This document shows, one piece after another, positions 1 to 7,434 of a stretch of 11,295 nucleotides of DNA (position 1 is its first letter; each line of letters opens with the position of its first letter). The translations under genes were made by a program, and so were the position numbers. This DNA is from Vicinamibacteria bacterium. GTDB taxonomy: Bacteria > Acidobacteriota > Vicinamibacteria > Fen-336 > JAGNNV01. Below the pieces are notes generated by a model. That model was not told the DNA's origin, did not search any database, and worked only from the letters and a program-made list of their open reading frames with translations. The stretch is from assembly GCA_016650185.1 (NCBI GenBank), contig JAENWE010000362.1:1-11295 (forward strand), written 5' to 3'.

Positions 1-454
1 GGTCAGCGTGATCACGAATCTCTTCAACTTCATCCTCTCCCTGCCCATCTTGCTGTTCTTCGTGGTCTGGAACCACAAGCTCTCATGGGCCGCCCTGCTC
101 TTTCCGATACCGCTTCTGGTTCAGGTTGTTCTCGCCTTGGGCATGGCTCTTGCCCTGTCGGCTCTCACCGTCCACTTCCGCGACCTGACCAACATCCTCG
201 GCCACCTCTTCCACCTCTGGTTCTTCGCCTCGCCGATTCTCTACGTGTATGGATCCACTCAGGGAACCCTCCGGATGTTCCTTCGACTCAACCCCATGAG
301 CCATATCGTCGTGAGCTATCAGCAGATGCTGTTCGATGGCCGGTTCGATCATTGGGCCGGCCTCCTCGCGGCCGCGGCGGTCGCGGTGCTTGCCTTTGCC
401 TTCGGCTGCTTTCTATTCGACCGGCTTCGTGACGCCCTGGCCGAGGAGCTATGA
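1..454 (+). CDS. wzm: ABC-2 type polysaccharide exporter permease (Wzm/TagG-like), C-terminal part
   Basis: This is the membrane subunit of a polysaccharide ABC exporter, the Wzm family that moves lipid-linked O-antigen or related glycans across the inner membrane. Its 5' end lies outside the window. The frame is open from base 2, and the GTG at base 8 is simply the first possible start codon, so about 150 C-terminal residues of a protein normally near 260 aa are present. It is strongly hydrophobic with about four membrane segments. It shows family hallmarks: a VHFRDL segment after a long hydrophobic helix, an FFASPILY segment and an LNPMSHIV segment, followed by a last hydrophobic helix and a short charged tail. 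Its TGA overlaps the ATG of the ATPase gene (ATGA), the usual Wzm-Wzt pairing. TagG-type teichoic acid permeases are the closest alternative; the downstream Wzt-type C-terminal domain and diderm context favour Wzm. Confidence 0.85.
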   Translation, partial: VSVITNLFNFILSLPILLFFVVWNHKLSWAALLFPIPLLVQVVLALGMALALSALTVHFRDLTNILGHLFHLWFFASPILYVYGSTQGTLRMFLRLNPMSHIVVSYQQMLFDGRFDHWAGLLAAAAVAVLAFAFGCFLFDRLRDALAEEL

Positions 455-2292
455 GCGCGCCTTCCACCCCGGGTGGCGCCGGCGTTGCCATCACCGCGCG
501 GGATCTGACCAAGGTCTATCGAAAGTATCTCCACAAGAACCAGTTCACCACCTTGAAGAGCGCCATCGTCTCGGGCTCTTTGATCCGGGATCTCAGCCCC
601 AGCGAGCTTTTCACGGCCCTCGATCACGTCTCGTTCGATATCCCGAGGGGCTGCACCTACGGCATCCTGGGCGAAAACGGTTCCGGGAAATCCACCACCC
701 TCAAACTCCTGTCCGGGATCACCAAGCCCTCGAGCGGATCCCTCGACGTCTCGGGTCGCGTGTCCGCCCTGATCGAGCTGGGCGCAGGCTTTCACCCGGA
801 AATAAGCGGTCGCGAAAACGTGGCCATCAACGGGGTCATGCTCGGGGTGAGCCGGGCCGAGGTGATGAGGCGATTCGACGAAATCGTCGAGTTCGCGGAG
901 ATGAAGGACTTCATCGATGCGCCGGTGAAGACTTATTCCTCCGGCATGTATGCGCGCCTAGGCTTCGCGGTGGCCATTCACGTGGATCCCGACATTCTCC
1001 TGATCGATGAAGTGCTTTCAGTGGGCGACGAAGCGTTCACCCGGAAGTGCCTGGAGAAGATCGGAGAGTTTCGTCGCCGCGGAAAGACCATCGTCATCGT
1101 GACCCACAGCCTCGGCTTGGTTGAAAAGATGTGCGATGAGGCGCTGTGGTTGCGGAAGGGCAAGACGATGGATTCGGGCGACCCCAAACGGGTCGTCGAT
1201 GCGTATCTGAGCTTTGTCGCGGCTCAAGAGAATGAGTTGCTTGGGAAGAAGACGCAGATCGAAGTCGCCCAGAGCGAGGCCCGGGGCACCAGCGACGCGC
1301 CCGAAGAAAAGCGGCGATGGGGCAGCGGTGAGATGCTTCTAACCGACGTTCGCCTCAAGGACGAGGGGGGGCGGACCGCCCACGTTTTCGTTCCGGGCGA
1401 TACGCTCAGGATCGAGATCACTGGGGAGGCCAAGACCCCGGTCCTTGACTTCGTCTTCGGTCTGGGCATCTTCACCGCCGGCGGCACGGCGGTCTACGGC
1501 ACGAACACCCACATAGAGGAATACAAGTCGAAACGCGCCGAGGGCGTTTTCAGCGTGATGATCGAGATCCAGGATCTGCGCCTGGTGGAGGGCAGCTATC
1601 TTCTCGACGTCGCGGTTCACCGAAAGGATGGAACGCCCTACGACTACCATCGGGGCCTTTATGCTCTGAGAGTGCGCAGTCGGGTGAAGGATGTCGGGGT
1701 CTATCGCCCCCATCACAAGTGGACGTTCTCCGAGGCCCTCCAGATCGACGAACCTCCGGAGCGCCACGAACTGGAACTCCGCCCGACGGACAGGGTTGAT
1801 CGGAGAGAGGGCGCCGATTCCATGGAGACCCTTCACAACGATCGAGCCAGTTTCCGCGCGCTCGGAAAATCAGTGGTTTTCACCAACGGCTGCTTCGACA
1901 TTCTGCACGCCGGGCATGTCAGCCTTCTGGAGCGAGCCAGCGCGGAGGGCGACGTTCTGGTGGTGGCTATCAACTCAGACGCCTCCGTAAAACGCCTCAA
2001 GGGCGAATCGCGGCCTGTGATCAGCGAGGCCGAAAGGGCCGAAGCCCTCCTGGCCCTCGAATGCGTGGACCGGGTTCTGATCTACGACGAGGACACCCCT
2101 CTGGAGTGCATCCGGGCCCTCCGCCCCGACGTCCTGGTGAAAGGTGCCGATTGGGCGCTCGACAACATCGTAGGCCGAGACGACGTTGAGAAACTGGGCG
2201 GGCGCGTGGTGCGGGTCGATCTCTGGCCGGACCGCTCGACCACCGGACTCATCAAGAAGGCCGAGAGCCGAGCTCACGCCGTTCCGAAGTGA
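451..2292 (+). CDS. Fusion: Wzt-type polysaccharide exporter ATPase + RfaE2/HldE2-like heptose-1-phosphate nucleotidyltransferase
   Basis: Three modules lie in one frame. Residues about 10-250 are an ABC ATPase of the Wzt/TagH group: Walker A GENGSGKST at 74-82, the ELGAGFHPEISGREN Q-loop region, signature SSGM at 163-166, Walker B LLIDE with D186/E187, and H-loop H219. Residues about 288-424 resemble the Wzt C-terminal beta-sandwich that binds the exported glycan, ending at VYRPHHKW. After a 33-residue charged linker, 458-613 form a full-length cytidylyltransferase-fold domain of the RfaE2/HldE C-terminal type: FTNGCFDILHAGH with HxGH at 486-489, then SDASVKRLKGESRP, VLVKGADW and DRSTTGLIK near 594-602. 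The family transfers AMP to D-glycero-beta-D-manno-heptose 1-phosphate to make ADP-heptose, an LPS core precursor. The matching heptose kinase is not in the window. The ATG overlaps the permease stop; the TGA overlaps the mfd GTG. Each half is recognisable with high confidence. I know of no described protein with this architecture. A sequence error at the junction is possible. Confidence 0.88.
   Translation: MSAPSTPGGAGVAITARDLTKVYRKYLHKNQFTTLKSAIVSGSLIRDLSPSELFTALDHVSFDIPRGCTYGILGENGSGKSTTLKLLSGITKPSSGSLDVSGRVSALIELGAGFHPEISGRENVAINGVMLGVSRAEVMRRFDEIVEFAEMKDFIDAPVKTYSSGMYARLGFAVAIHVDPDILLIDEVLSVGDEAFTRKCLEKIGEFRRRGKTIVIVTHSLGLVEKMCDEALWLRKGKTMDSGDPKRVVDAYLSFVAAQENELLGKKTQIEVAQSEARGTSDAPEEKRRWGSGEMLLTDVRLKDEGGRTAHVFVPGDTLRIEITGEAKTPVLDFVFGLGIFTAGGTAVYGTNTHIEEYKSKRAEGVFSVMIEIQDLRLVEGSYLLDVAVHRKDGTPYDYHRGLYALRVRSRVKDVGVYRPHHKWTFSEALQIDEPPERHELELRPTDRVDRREGADSMETLHNDRASFRALGKSVVFTNGCFDILHAGHVSLLERASAEGDVLVVAINSDASVKRLKGESRPVISEAERAEALLALECVDRVLIYDEDTPLECIRALRPDVLVKGADWALDNIVGRDDVEKLGGRVVRVDLWPDRSTTGLIKKAESRAHAVPK
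1802..1824 (+). promoter_or_regulatory. Possible internal ribosome-binding site and start for a free nucleotidyltransferase
   Basis: A purine-rich GGAGAGAGG at 1802-1810 precedes an in-frame ATG at 1822-1824 by 11 bases. That ATG lies exactly where a stand-alone RfaE2 protein would begin and would give a 156-residue product, the usual size for such enzymes. It may allow a separate nucleotidyltransferase to be made from the same mRNA, or be a relic of a once separate gene. This rests on position and sequence only. Confidence 0.4.
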
Positions 2293-5200
2293 AGTCTCCG
2301 GCCCCGTTTCTGGACCGGGAACCGGGGTTCCTGGCTCTTAAGCGCGCGATTGACGAAGGCCGCACCGCCAGCGTCACCGGTCTGTTCGGTCTTGCCCGGC
2401 TCCTCGTTCCCCTCGCCAGCACCACCAGGCTCGTGGTATTCGTCACCCCGCACGAGAAAGACATCGAGTCGCTGGCCGGAGATCTCGAGACCCTCATCCC
2501 ATGGCTCGGTGTGGCGGGCACGCTCGCCACGTTCAAGGATGTGCCGACCCTCGTGGCCGGAGCCGGCCCCACGCCCGAGGACCACGAACGGACTCAGTCA
2601 ACACTGGCCCTGCACGATGGCGCCGTTCGCGCCGTCCTGCTCTCTGCACCGGCGCTCGTTCATTCGGTCCCGGCCCCTGAGGTGATCGATCGGAAACGAC
2701 TGTCGGTGAAAGTGGGCGAGGAGCTCCTCGTCGACATGCTTCTTGATCATCTCGACGGCGCCGGGTATCGCCGGGAGGATCCCGTGGTCGAGGCCGGATC
2801 CTTCGCGAGGCGAGGCGGCATTGTCGATGTTTTTCCGCCCGGACGGCTCTGGCCTCTGCGAATCGAATTCTTCGGCGATCGCATCGACAGCCTGCGCGAG
2901 TTTGATCCCTCCACCCAGAGACGGCGCCATGAGATCGAAGCGGTGACGCTCCTTCCGTTCGGGGTCCCCACCGGCGGCGCTCGCCTCGCCATTCCCCAGA
3001 TCCTGCCACCGCACCGGCTGGTTGTCATCGATCCCGAGGCCGCCCACGCAGAGATGGAGAGGGCGCTGCACGTCAAGACTACGCTCCACGCCGAGCTCGA
3101 CCCCGATGATCCCGGGACGCAAGGAGCGTTTGAAACCTTCGTCGACCCGGACATCGTCCGTGCCTACCTCGACCGAACCGAGCGCACAGACCTTCAGGAG
3201 CTGGCACTCTCGGCCGCCGCTATTCACATCCCCTCCCGCCCCTCGCCTCAGTATCGCGGAGATCTCAAACAACTGCGCGAAGACCTCCAGCACGCGACCT
3301 TCAGGACCTTCATCATGCTGGGCACGCCGGGCCGAGCGCAACGTCTCAGCGAGACCCTCTTTGAAGCCGGCATTTCCATGGGCGCTGACGCTCCCGTGGA
3401 CGTCGGGTCCGGCCATCTCTCCCGTGGGGTGGAGTTTCCGAGCAGCGGCCTGCGAATCCTGGCCGATGGCGACGTCTTTCCGGAAGAAGTTCACGTCCAC
3501 AGACGAAGGAATGTTGTTCGCTCTTTCCTTTCCGACTTTCGAGACCTGAAGCCCGGCGACTATGTGGTCCACGAAGACCACGGCATCGGTCGTTTTGTTG
3601 GTCTGGAGAGCCTCCACGTCCTGGGCTCCGACGCAGAGTTCATGGTGGTGAGCTATCAAGGCGGGGATCTCCTCCGCGTTCCCGTGGAATCCTTCCACCG
3701 GATTCAGAAACACCGCGCCGCCGAGGCCGCGAATCCCTCCCTTGACAAGCTCGGCGGCACCGGCTGGACCAAGACCAAGTCCAGGGTCAAGCGAGCCATG
3801 CGGGACATGGCTGCCGAGCTACTCAAGGTTCATGCCGAACGAAAAACCAGGCAGGGGTTCGCCTTCTCCCCCATCTCCCCCTGGATGTCCGAGTTCGAGA
3901 ACGCGTTCGAGTACGAAGAAACGCCGGATCAGAAGAGGGCCATCGACGATGTCTTCGCCGACATGTCCTCCCCCACCCCGATGGACCGGCTGGTGTGCGG
4001 CGATGTCGGCTACGGCAAGACGGAAGTGGCCATGCGGGCCGCGATGCGCGCGGTCGCCGACGGCAAGCAGGTGGCGGTTCTGGCTCCCACCACCATCCTC
4101 GCCTTTCAGCACCTTCAGACATTTAGGCGAAGGTTCGCGCCCTTCCCCGTCACCATCGAGATGGTCTCTCGACTGCGCTCCATCAAAGAGAACAAGGAAG
4201 TGCTCAAAAGGGCGACCGAGGGCAAGGCCGATATCGTGATCGGGACGCACCGCATCCTCTCCAAGGATGTCGATTTCAAGGATCTGGGCCTGGTGGTCGT
4301 GGACGAGGAACAGCGATTCGGGGTGGCCGCAAAAGAGCGCCTCAAACAGAAGAAGACGACCCTGGACAGCCTTACCCTATCGGCTACACCCATCCCCCGA
4401 ACCCTGCAGATGGGCCTTTCGGGGCTGCGAGACATGTCGGTCATCGAGACGCCTCCCCGTGACCGCCTGGCTATCCAGACCATGGTGGTGAAGTTTTCGA
4501 AGGAGCTCATCGCCACCGCGATCCGTCACGAACTGGAGCGCGAGGGCCAGGTCTACGTTGTCCACAACCGCGTGGAGTCCATTTACTCCCTGGCCAGCAT
4601 GATCAAGGAGCTGGTTCCCGAGGCGCGGGTGGTGGTGGGCCATGGCAGCATGACCGAGAACGAGCTGGAGAAGTCCATGCTCGCCTTCGTGGAAGGACGA
4701 GCCGACGTTCTGGTGGCCACCACCATCGTCGAAAACGGGCTAGATGTTCCGAGGGCGAATACGCTCATCGTTCACCGCGCCGACCGCTTCGGACTGGCCC
4801 AGCTCTATCAGCTCCGAGGACGGGTCGGGCGTTCAGACCGCCCGGCCTTCGCCTACCTTATGGTGCCGCCGGGGCGGGTCCTTTCAGAGGTGGCGCAACG
4901 CCGGCTAGCCGCGATTCGAGAATTTTCTGACCTCGGTTCCGGCTTCCGCCTCGCCGCCCTCGATCTGGAAATGCGCGGCGCCGGGAACCTCCTGGGCGGA
5001 GAGCAGAGCGGCCATATTCTGGCCGTGGGCCTCGATCTCTACCTGAAACTCCTCGGCGATGCGGTGCGAGAGATGCAGGCCGGCGGCGACACCAGCGTTC
5101 CCGAACGCACAGTCTTGAATCTGCGCATCGACCTCAGGCTCAAGGCCACCTACATCGCCGAGGCCAGGGACCGGATCCTCATCTACAAGAGGGCAGCGGA

Positions 5201-5549
5201 CGCGGGCCGGGCTGAGGACATTCATGCCATCGAAGCCGACTTGAGAGATCGTTTTGGCCCCCTTCCCCAGGAAGCGAGCGACCTACTGACGTACTCCCGG
5301 CTGCGAGTCACCGCGGAGGGTCTGGGTCTCGTCCGGATCGATCGTGCCGGGGCCCGCCTGGATATGTTCTTCGGGGAGGCGCCGCCAATAGATCCTTTGA
5401 GGCTGGCGGCCCTAGTGGCCGCCTGGTCAGGCGCAAAGCTGGGTGCTCAAGGCAAGACACTCAGCGTACCCCTGCCGCCCGGCGCACCCCTCGACACCGC
5501 CCGTTCTGCGCTCGAACGGCTTCGATCGGCGAAGATTGACATACCGTGA
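2289..5549 (+). CDS. mfd: Transcription-repair coupling factor Mfd
   Basis: Mfd is a cytoplasmic DNA translocase that pushes off RNA polymerase stalled at lesions and recruits UvrA, starting transcription-coupled nucleotide excision repair. At 1086 aa it is slightly shorter than E. coli Mfd (1148). The N-terminal UvrB-homology region (about 10-340) includes GSFARRGGIVDVFPPG near 170-186 and lacks a Walker A, as expected. The CarD-like RNA-polymerase-interacting domain starts at LKPGDYVVHEDHGIGR (residue 420 on). The RecG-like motor has Walker A GDVGYGKT at 571-578, the DEEQ box at 672-675, SATP at 698-701, TTIVENGLDVP, and motif VI QLRGRVGR at 841-848. The C-terminal TRG/D7 region includes LRDRFGPLP. 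The GTG start overlaps the preceding TGA (GTGA) and has no strong Shine-Dalgarno, so translation is probably coupled. Its own TGA overlaps the next GTG in the same way. The identification is secure. Confidence 0.98.
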   Translation: MKSPAPFLDREPGFLALKRAIDEGRTASVTGLFGLARLLVPLASTTRLVVFVTPHEKDIESLAGDLETLIPWLGVAGTLATFKDVPTLVAGAGPTPEDHERTQSTLALHDGAVRAVLLSAPALVHSVPAPEVIDRKRLSVKVGEELLVDMLLDHLDGAGYRREDPVVEAGSFARRGGIVDVFPPGRLWPLRIEFFGDRIDSLREFDPSTQRRRHEIEAVTLLPFGVPTGGARLAIPQILPPHRLVVIDPEAAHAEMERALHVKTTLHAELDPDDPGTQGAFETFVDPDIVRAYLDRTERTDLQELALSAAAIHIPSRPSPQYRGDLKQLREDLQHATFRTFIMLGTPGRAQRLSETLFEAGISMGADAPVDVGSGHLSRGVEFPSSGLRILADGDVFPEEVHVHRRRNVVRSFLSDFRDLKPGDYVVHEDHGIGRFVGLESLHVLGSDAEFMVVSYQGGDLLRVPVESFHRIQKHRAAEAANPSLDKLGGTGWTKTKSRVKRAMRDMAAELLKVHAERKTRQGFAFSPISPWMSEFENAFEYEETPDQKRAIDDVFADMSSPTPMDRLVCGDVGYGKTEVAMRAAMRAVADGKQVAVLAPTTILAFQHLQTFRRRFAPFPVTIEMVSRLRSIKENKEVLKRATEGKADIVIGTHRILSKDVDFKDLGLVVVDEEQRFGVAAKERLKQKKTTLDSLTLSATPIPRTLQMGLSGLRDMSVIETPPRDRLAIQTMVVKFSKELIATAIRHELEREGQVYVVHNRVESIYSLASMIKELVPEARVVVGHGSMTENELEKSMLAFVEGRADVLVATTIVENGLDVPRANTLIVHRADRFGLAQLYQLRGRVGRSDRPAFAYLMVPPGRVLSEVAQRRLAAIREFSDLGSGFRLAALDLEMRGAGNLLGGEQSGHILAVGLDLYLKLLGDAVREMQAGGDTSVPERTVLNLRIDLRLKATYIAEARDRILIYKRAADAGRAEDIHAIEADLRDRFGPLPQEASDLLTYSRLRVTAEGLGLVRIDRAGARLDMFFGEAPPIDPLRLAALVAAWSGAKLGAQGKTLSVPLPPGAPLDTARSALERLRSAKIDIP

Positions 5550-6358
5550 TCAAAGCAGGTTCGAGCCAGCGGCGAGAGTTGGTCGGCATGGGGCTTGCCG
5601 GGCTAATCGGTTTCGGGTGTCGCGCTCCACTGGATCCTGTGGTCATTCGGTTCCAGGGTGTCGACGTGCGACGTAGCGCGTTCCTGAAAGACCTTGAGCC
5701 CCTGGCCCGAAACGGAACGGACACGTCGGACCCGGAGATGAGGGCGTCGGCGTTTGGCAAGTTCATCGAAGAGAAGGTCGTGGCTCTCGCGGCGATGCGA
5801 AGCGGCTTCAAAGACGCCGAGGCAAACCGGGCGGAAGCGGAGCGCTGGCTCACCGCGGCCCTTCCGAAGGACAGTGTCTCGGAGGCGGAGGCGCGTGCCT
5901 ATTACGATGCGCATCCCGGGGTCGCGGCGGTGGAGGATTCCGTCACCATCCGCGAAATACTCCTCACCACCCAACAAGACGCCCGAGATGTGGTTCGCAT
6001 CTTACGTTCCGATCGCAACGCCTTCGAACTGCTGGCCCGGACCAGGTCTCATTCCCCGCAGGCGTCGGGCGGAGGTCTTTTGGGCTCCTTCCGCCGCGGA
6101 GAACTGCCGCCAGAGATCGAGCACGTCGCCTTTTCCCTCTCGCCGGGCCAGATTTCGGGCATCGCAATCACCGCATTCGGGTACCATGTCCTGAGACTAG
6201 AGGCGAAAACGTCCGCGGCGACCCGGTCCTTCGCCGAATCGAGGCCGGAGATCGAGTCCCGACTCGCGGAGTCGAAAGCGCGTCTAAGGATGAAGCAATT
6301 TATTGACGGACTGGTCTCGCAAGCACAGGTGAATTATGAAGCGGTCATGGCTCGGTAG
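5546..6358 (+). CDS. Parvulin-type (PpiC/rotamase) peptidyl-prolyl isomerase, probable lipoprotein
   Basis: This is a periplasm-facing parvulin-family protein, likely a folding factor or chaperone for exported or outer-membrane proteins. The chosen GTG start overlaps the mfd stop and gives a leader with basic residues (K3, R9, R10), a short hydrophobic stretch and a Cys at residue 25. The lipobox (IGFGC) is not canonical because Gly rather than Leu sits at -3. The next in-frame ATG (5588) would remove the charged n-region. Residues about 131-221 match a parvulin domain: FELLARTRSHSPQASGGG, LGSFRRGELPPEIE, FSLSPGQISG and FGYHVLRLE. The first active-site His of the family (HIL near the first strand) is replaced by Glu at E137 (IREILL), while the later GYH is kept. 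A basic and acidic helical tail follows. The last 23 bp overlap the next gene. Weak isomerase activity or a chaperone-only role is my inference. Confidence 0.85.
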   Translation: MIKAGSSQRRELVGMGLAGLIGFGCRAPLDPVVIRFQGVDVRRSAFLKDLEPLARNGTDTSDPEMRASAFGKFIEEKVVALAAMRSGFKDAEANRAEAERWLTAALPKDSVSEAEARAYYDAHPGVAAVEDSVTIREILLTTQQDARDVVRILRSDRNAFELLARTRSHSPQASGGGLLGSFRRGELPPEIEHVAFSLSPGQISGIAITAFGYHVLRLEAKTSAATRSFAESRPEIESRLAESKARLRMKQFIDGLVSQAQVNYEAVMAR

Positions 6359-7424
6359 CGTCCTATTAACTGCGGCTTTGGGCGCCGCCGTCCTGGTCCA
6401 CAGCGATGTGATTGAGCGGGTTATGGCGCGTGTTAACGGCGAGATCGTTACCCTCTCCGAGTTCGAAGCCCGGCAGCTTGGCGCGGTCCAGGCCGCGCGC
6501 GTGCCCGAAGGAGAGGTCGAGGCATTCCTGCGCCAGAACAACGCGAAGCTCCTTGAAGAAGCGATGGAGGAACTACTTCTGGTGGATCGTGCGGCTGCCC
6601 TGGGCTTCAGGTTGCGGCCCGAGTACCTCGACCAGGTGATCGACGACATCAAGAAGGAGCAGAACATCGCCTCGGAGGAGGAGTTCATGGCGCAGCTCAA
6701 GCGGGAAGGACTCACCAAGGAGACTCTGCGCCGAAAGATCGAGAGATCCGTCGTGGTCCAGCAGGTTCGTGCCCGAGAGGTGGATCCCAAGGCTCGGGTG
6801 AGCGATGCGGATGTGCGCAGCGAGTACGAACGCCGCAAGGGGAGCGATTTCACCCGGAAAGCCACGGTTCACCTGCTGGAGATCGTCCTGAAAGGCGACG
6901 GGGCGGCCGTGTTGGCCGGCGAGTTGGTGTCGCGTCTCAAGAAAGGTGAAGACTTTGAGACCCTCGCGCGTGAACGGTCGATGAGCCTCAGCCAGTCGGC
7001 AGGCGGAGACCTCGGGCGGGTTGAACCGGATGATCTAAACCCGGCGCTTTCCGCCGCCATTGTCGACCTCAGACCCGGCGAGGTCTCGGCGCCGGTGTCC
7101 GTGGATGGTTCGTTCTGGATCCTGAAGGTCCAGGAAAGACTCGCAGATGAAGTGACCGCGTTCGATCAGGTGAAGGACCGTATCCAGGAAGAGATGTCTC
7201 GGGATCGCTTCGAAAAAGTCTATGGCGAGTACATCGCCGACCTCAAGAAGAATGCGGTCTACACGGTCTTTGTGCGCGAGGCCCCGACCACCCTCGGACG
7301 CCAACGGAAGCCCGCCCCCCGTGCCATTTCCGAAGACGATGAGATCATCACCTCGGGGTCCGCGCGGCCGGAACGCGTTGCGGTCCCGAGCGCCCAGCCG
7401 ACCCCCACACCCGACGTCCGATAG
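6336..7424 (+). CDS. SurA-like periplasmic chaperone with one parvulin domain
   Basis: This is a secreted SurA-type protein. The family escorts unfolded beta-barrel proteins across the periplasm to the outer-membrane assembly machinery. Residues 1-22 or so form a signal peptide (MKRSW, then a hydrophobic run ending near VLVHS). Residues about 25-170 form the helical SurA N-terminal domain, starting with IERVMARVNGEIVTLSEFEAR, which is typical of the family. One parvulin-like domain spans about 175-267 (LARERSMSLSQSAGGDLG, LRPGEVSAPV, FWILKVQE). E. coli SurA is 428 aa with two such domains; this one is 362 aa with one. The parvulin domain looks catalytically weakened: Glu182 (LLEIVL) replaces the first His, and SFWIL replaces the usual GYHI. 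The final 60 residues are Pro/Arg/Ser-rich and probably disordered. The start lies inside the preceding parvulin gene, with AGGTGA just upstream. PpiC-like is the alternative name. Confidence 0.86.
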   Translation: MKRSWLGSVLLTAALGAAVLVHSDVIERVMARVNGEIVTLSEFEARQLGAVQAARVPEGEVEAFLRQNNAKLLEEAMEELLLVDRAAALGFRLRPEYLDQVIDDIKKEQNIASEEEFMAQLKREGLTKETLRRKIERSVVVQQVRAREVDPKARVSDADVRSEYERRKGSDFTRKATVHLLEIVLKGDGAAVLAGELVSRLKKGEDFETLARERSMSLSQSAGGDLGRVEPDDLNPALSAAIVDLRPGEVSAPVSVDGSFWILKVQERLADEVTAFDQVKDRIQEEMSRDRFEKVYGEYIADLKKNAVYTVFVREAPTTLGRQRKPAPRAISEDDEIITSGSARPERVAVPSAQPTPTPDVR

Positions 7425-7434
7425 GTCGTGACCT

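Noticed and set aside
336..1010. Overlapping + strand frame of 224 codons across the permease/ATPase junction
   Set aside because: Both real genes are well supported in other frames; this one is Arg/Pro-rich and without motifs.
1365..1371. Run of seven G in the ATPase part of the fusion gene as a phase-variation site
   Set aside because: The run is short for such a GC-rich sequence, and the frame continues normally on both sides; far less striking than the 12-base run in rng.
1822..2292. Glycerol-3-phosphate cytidylyltransferase (TagD type) for the C-terminal domain
   Set aside because: The TNGCFDILHAGH start, the RLKGESRP and VLVKGADW segments and the STT ending match RfaE2/HldE2 rather than the TagD pattern.
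2598..3713. Minus-strand open frame of 371 codons opposite mfd
   Set aside because: It lies entirely within mfd, has no motif or ribosome site, and long antisense frames are expected in GC-rich genes.
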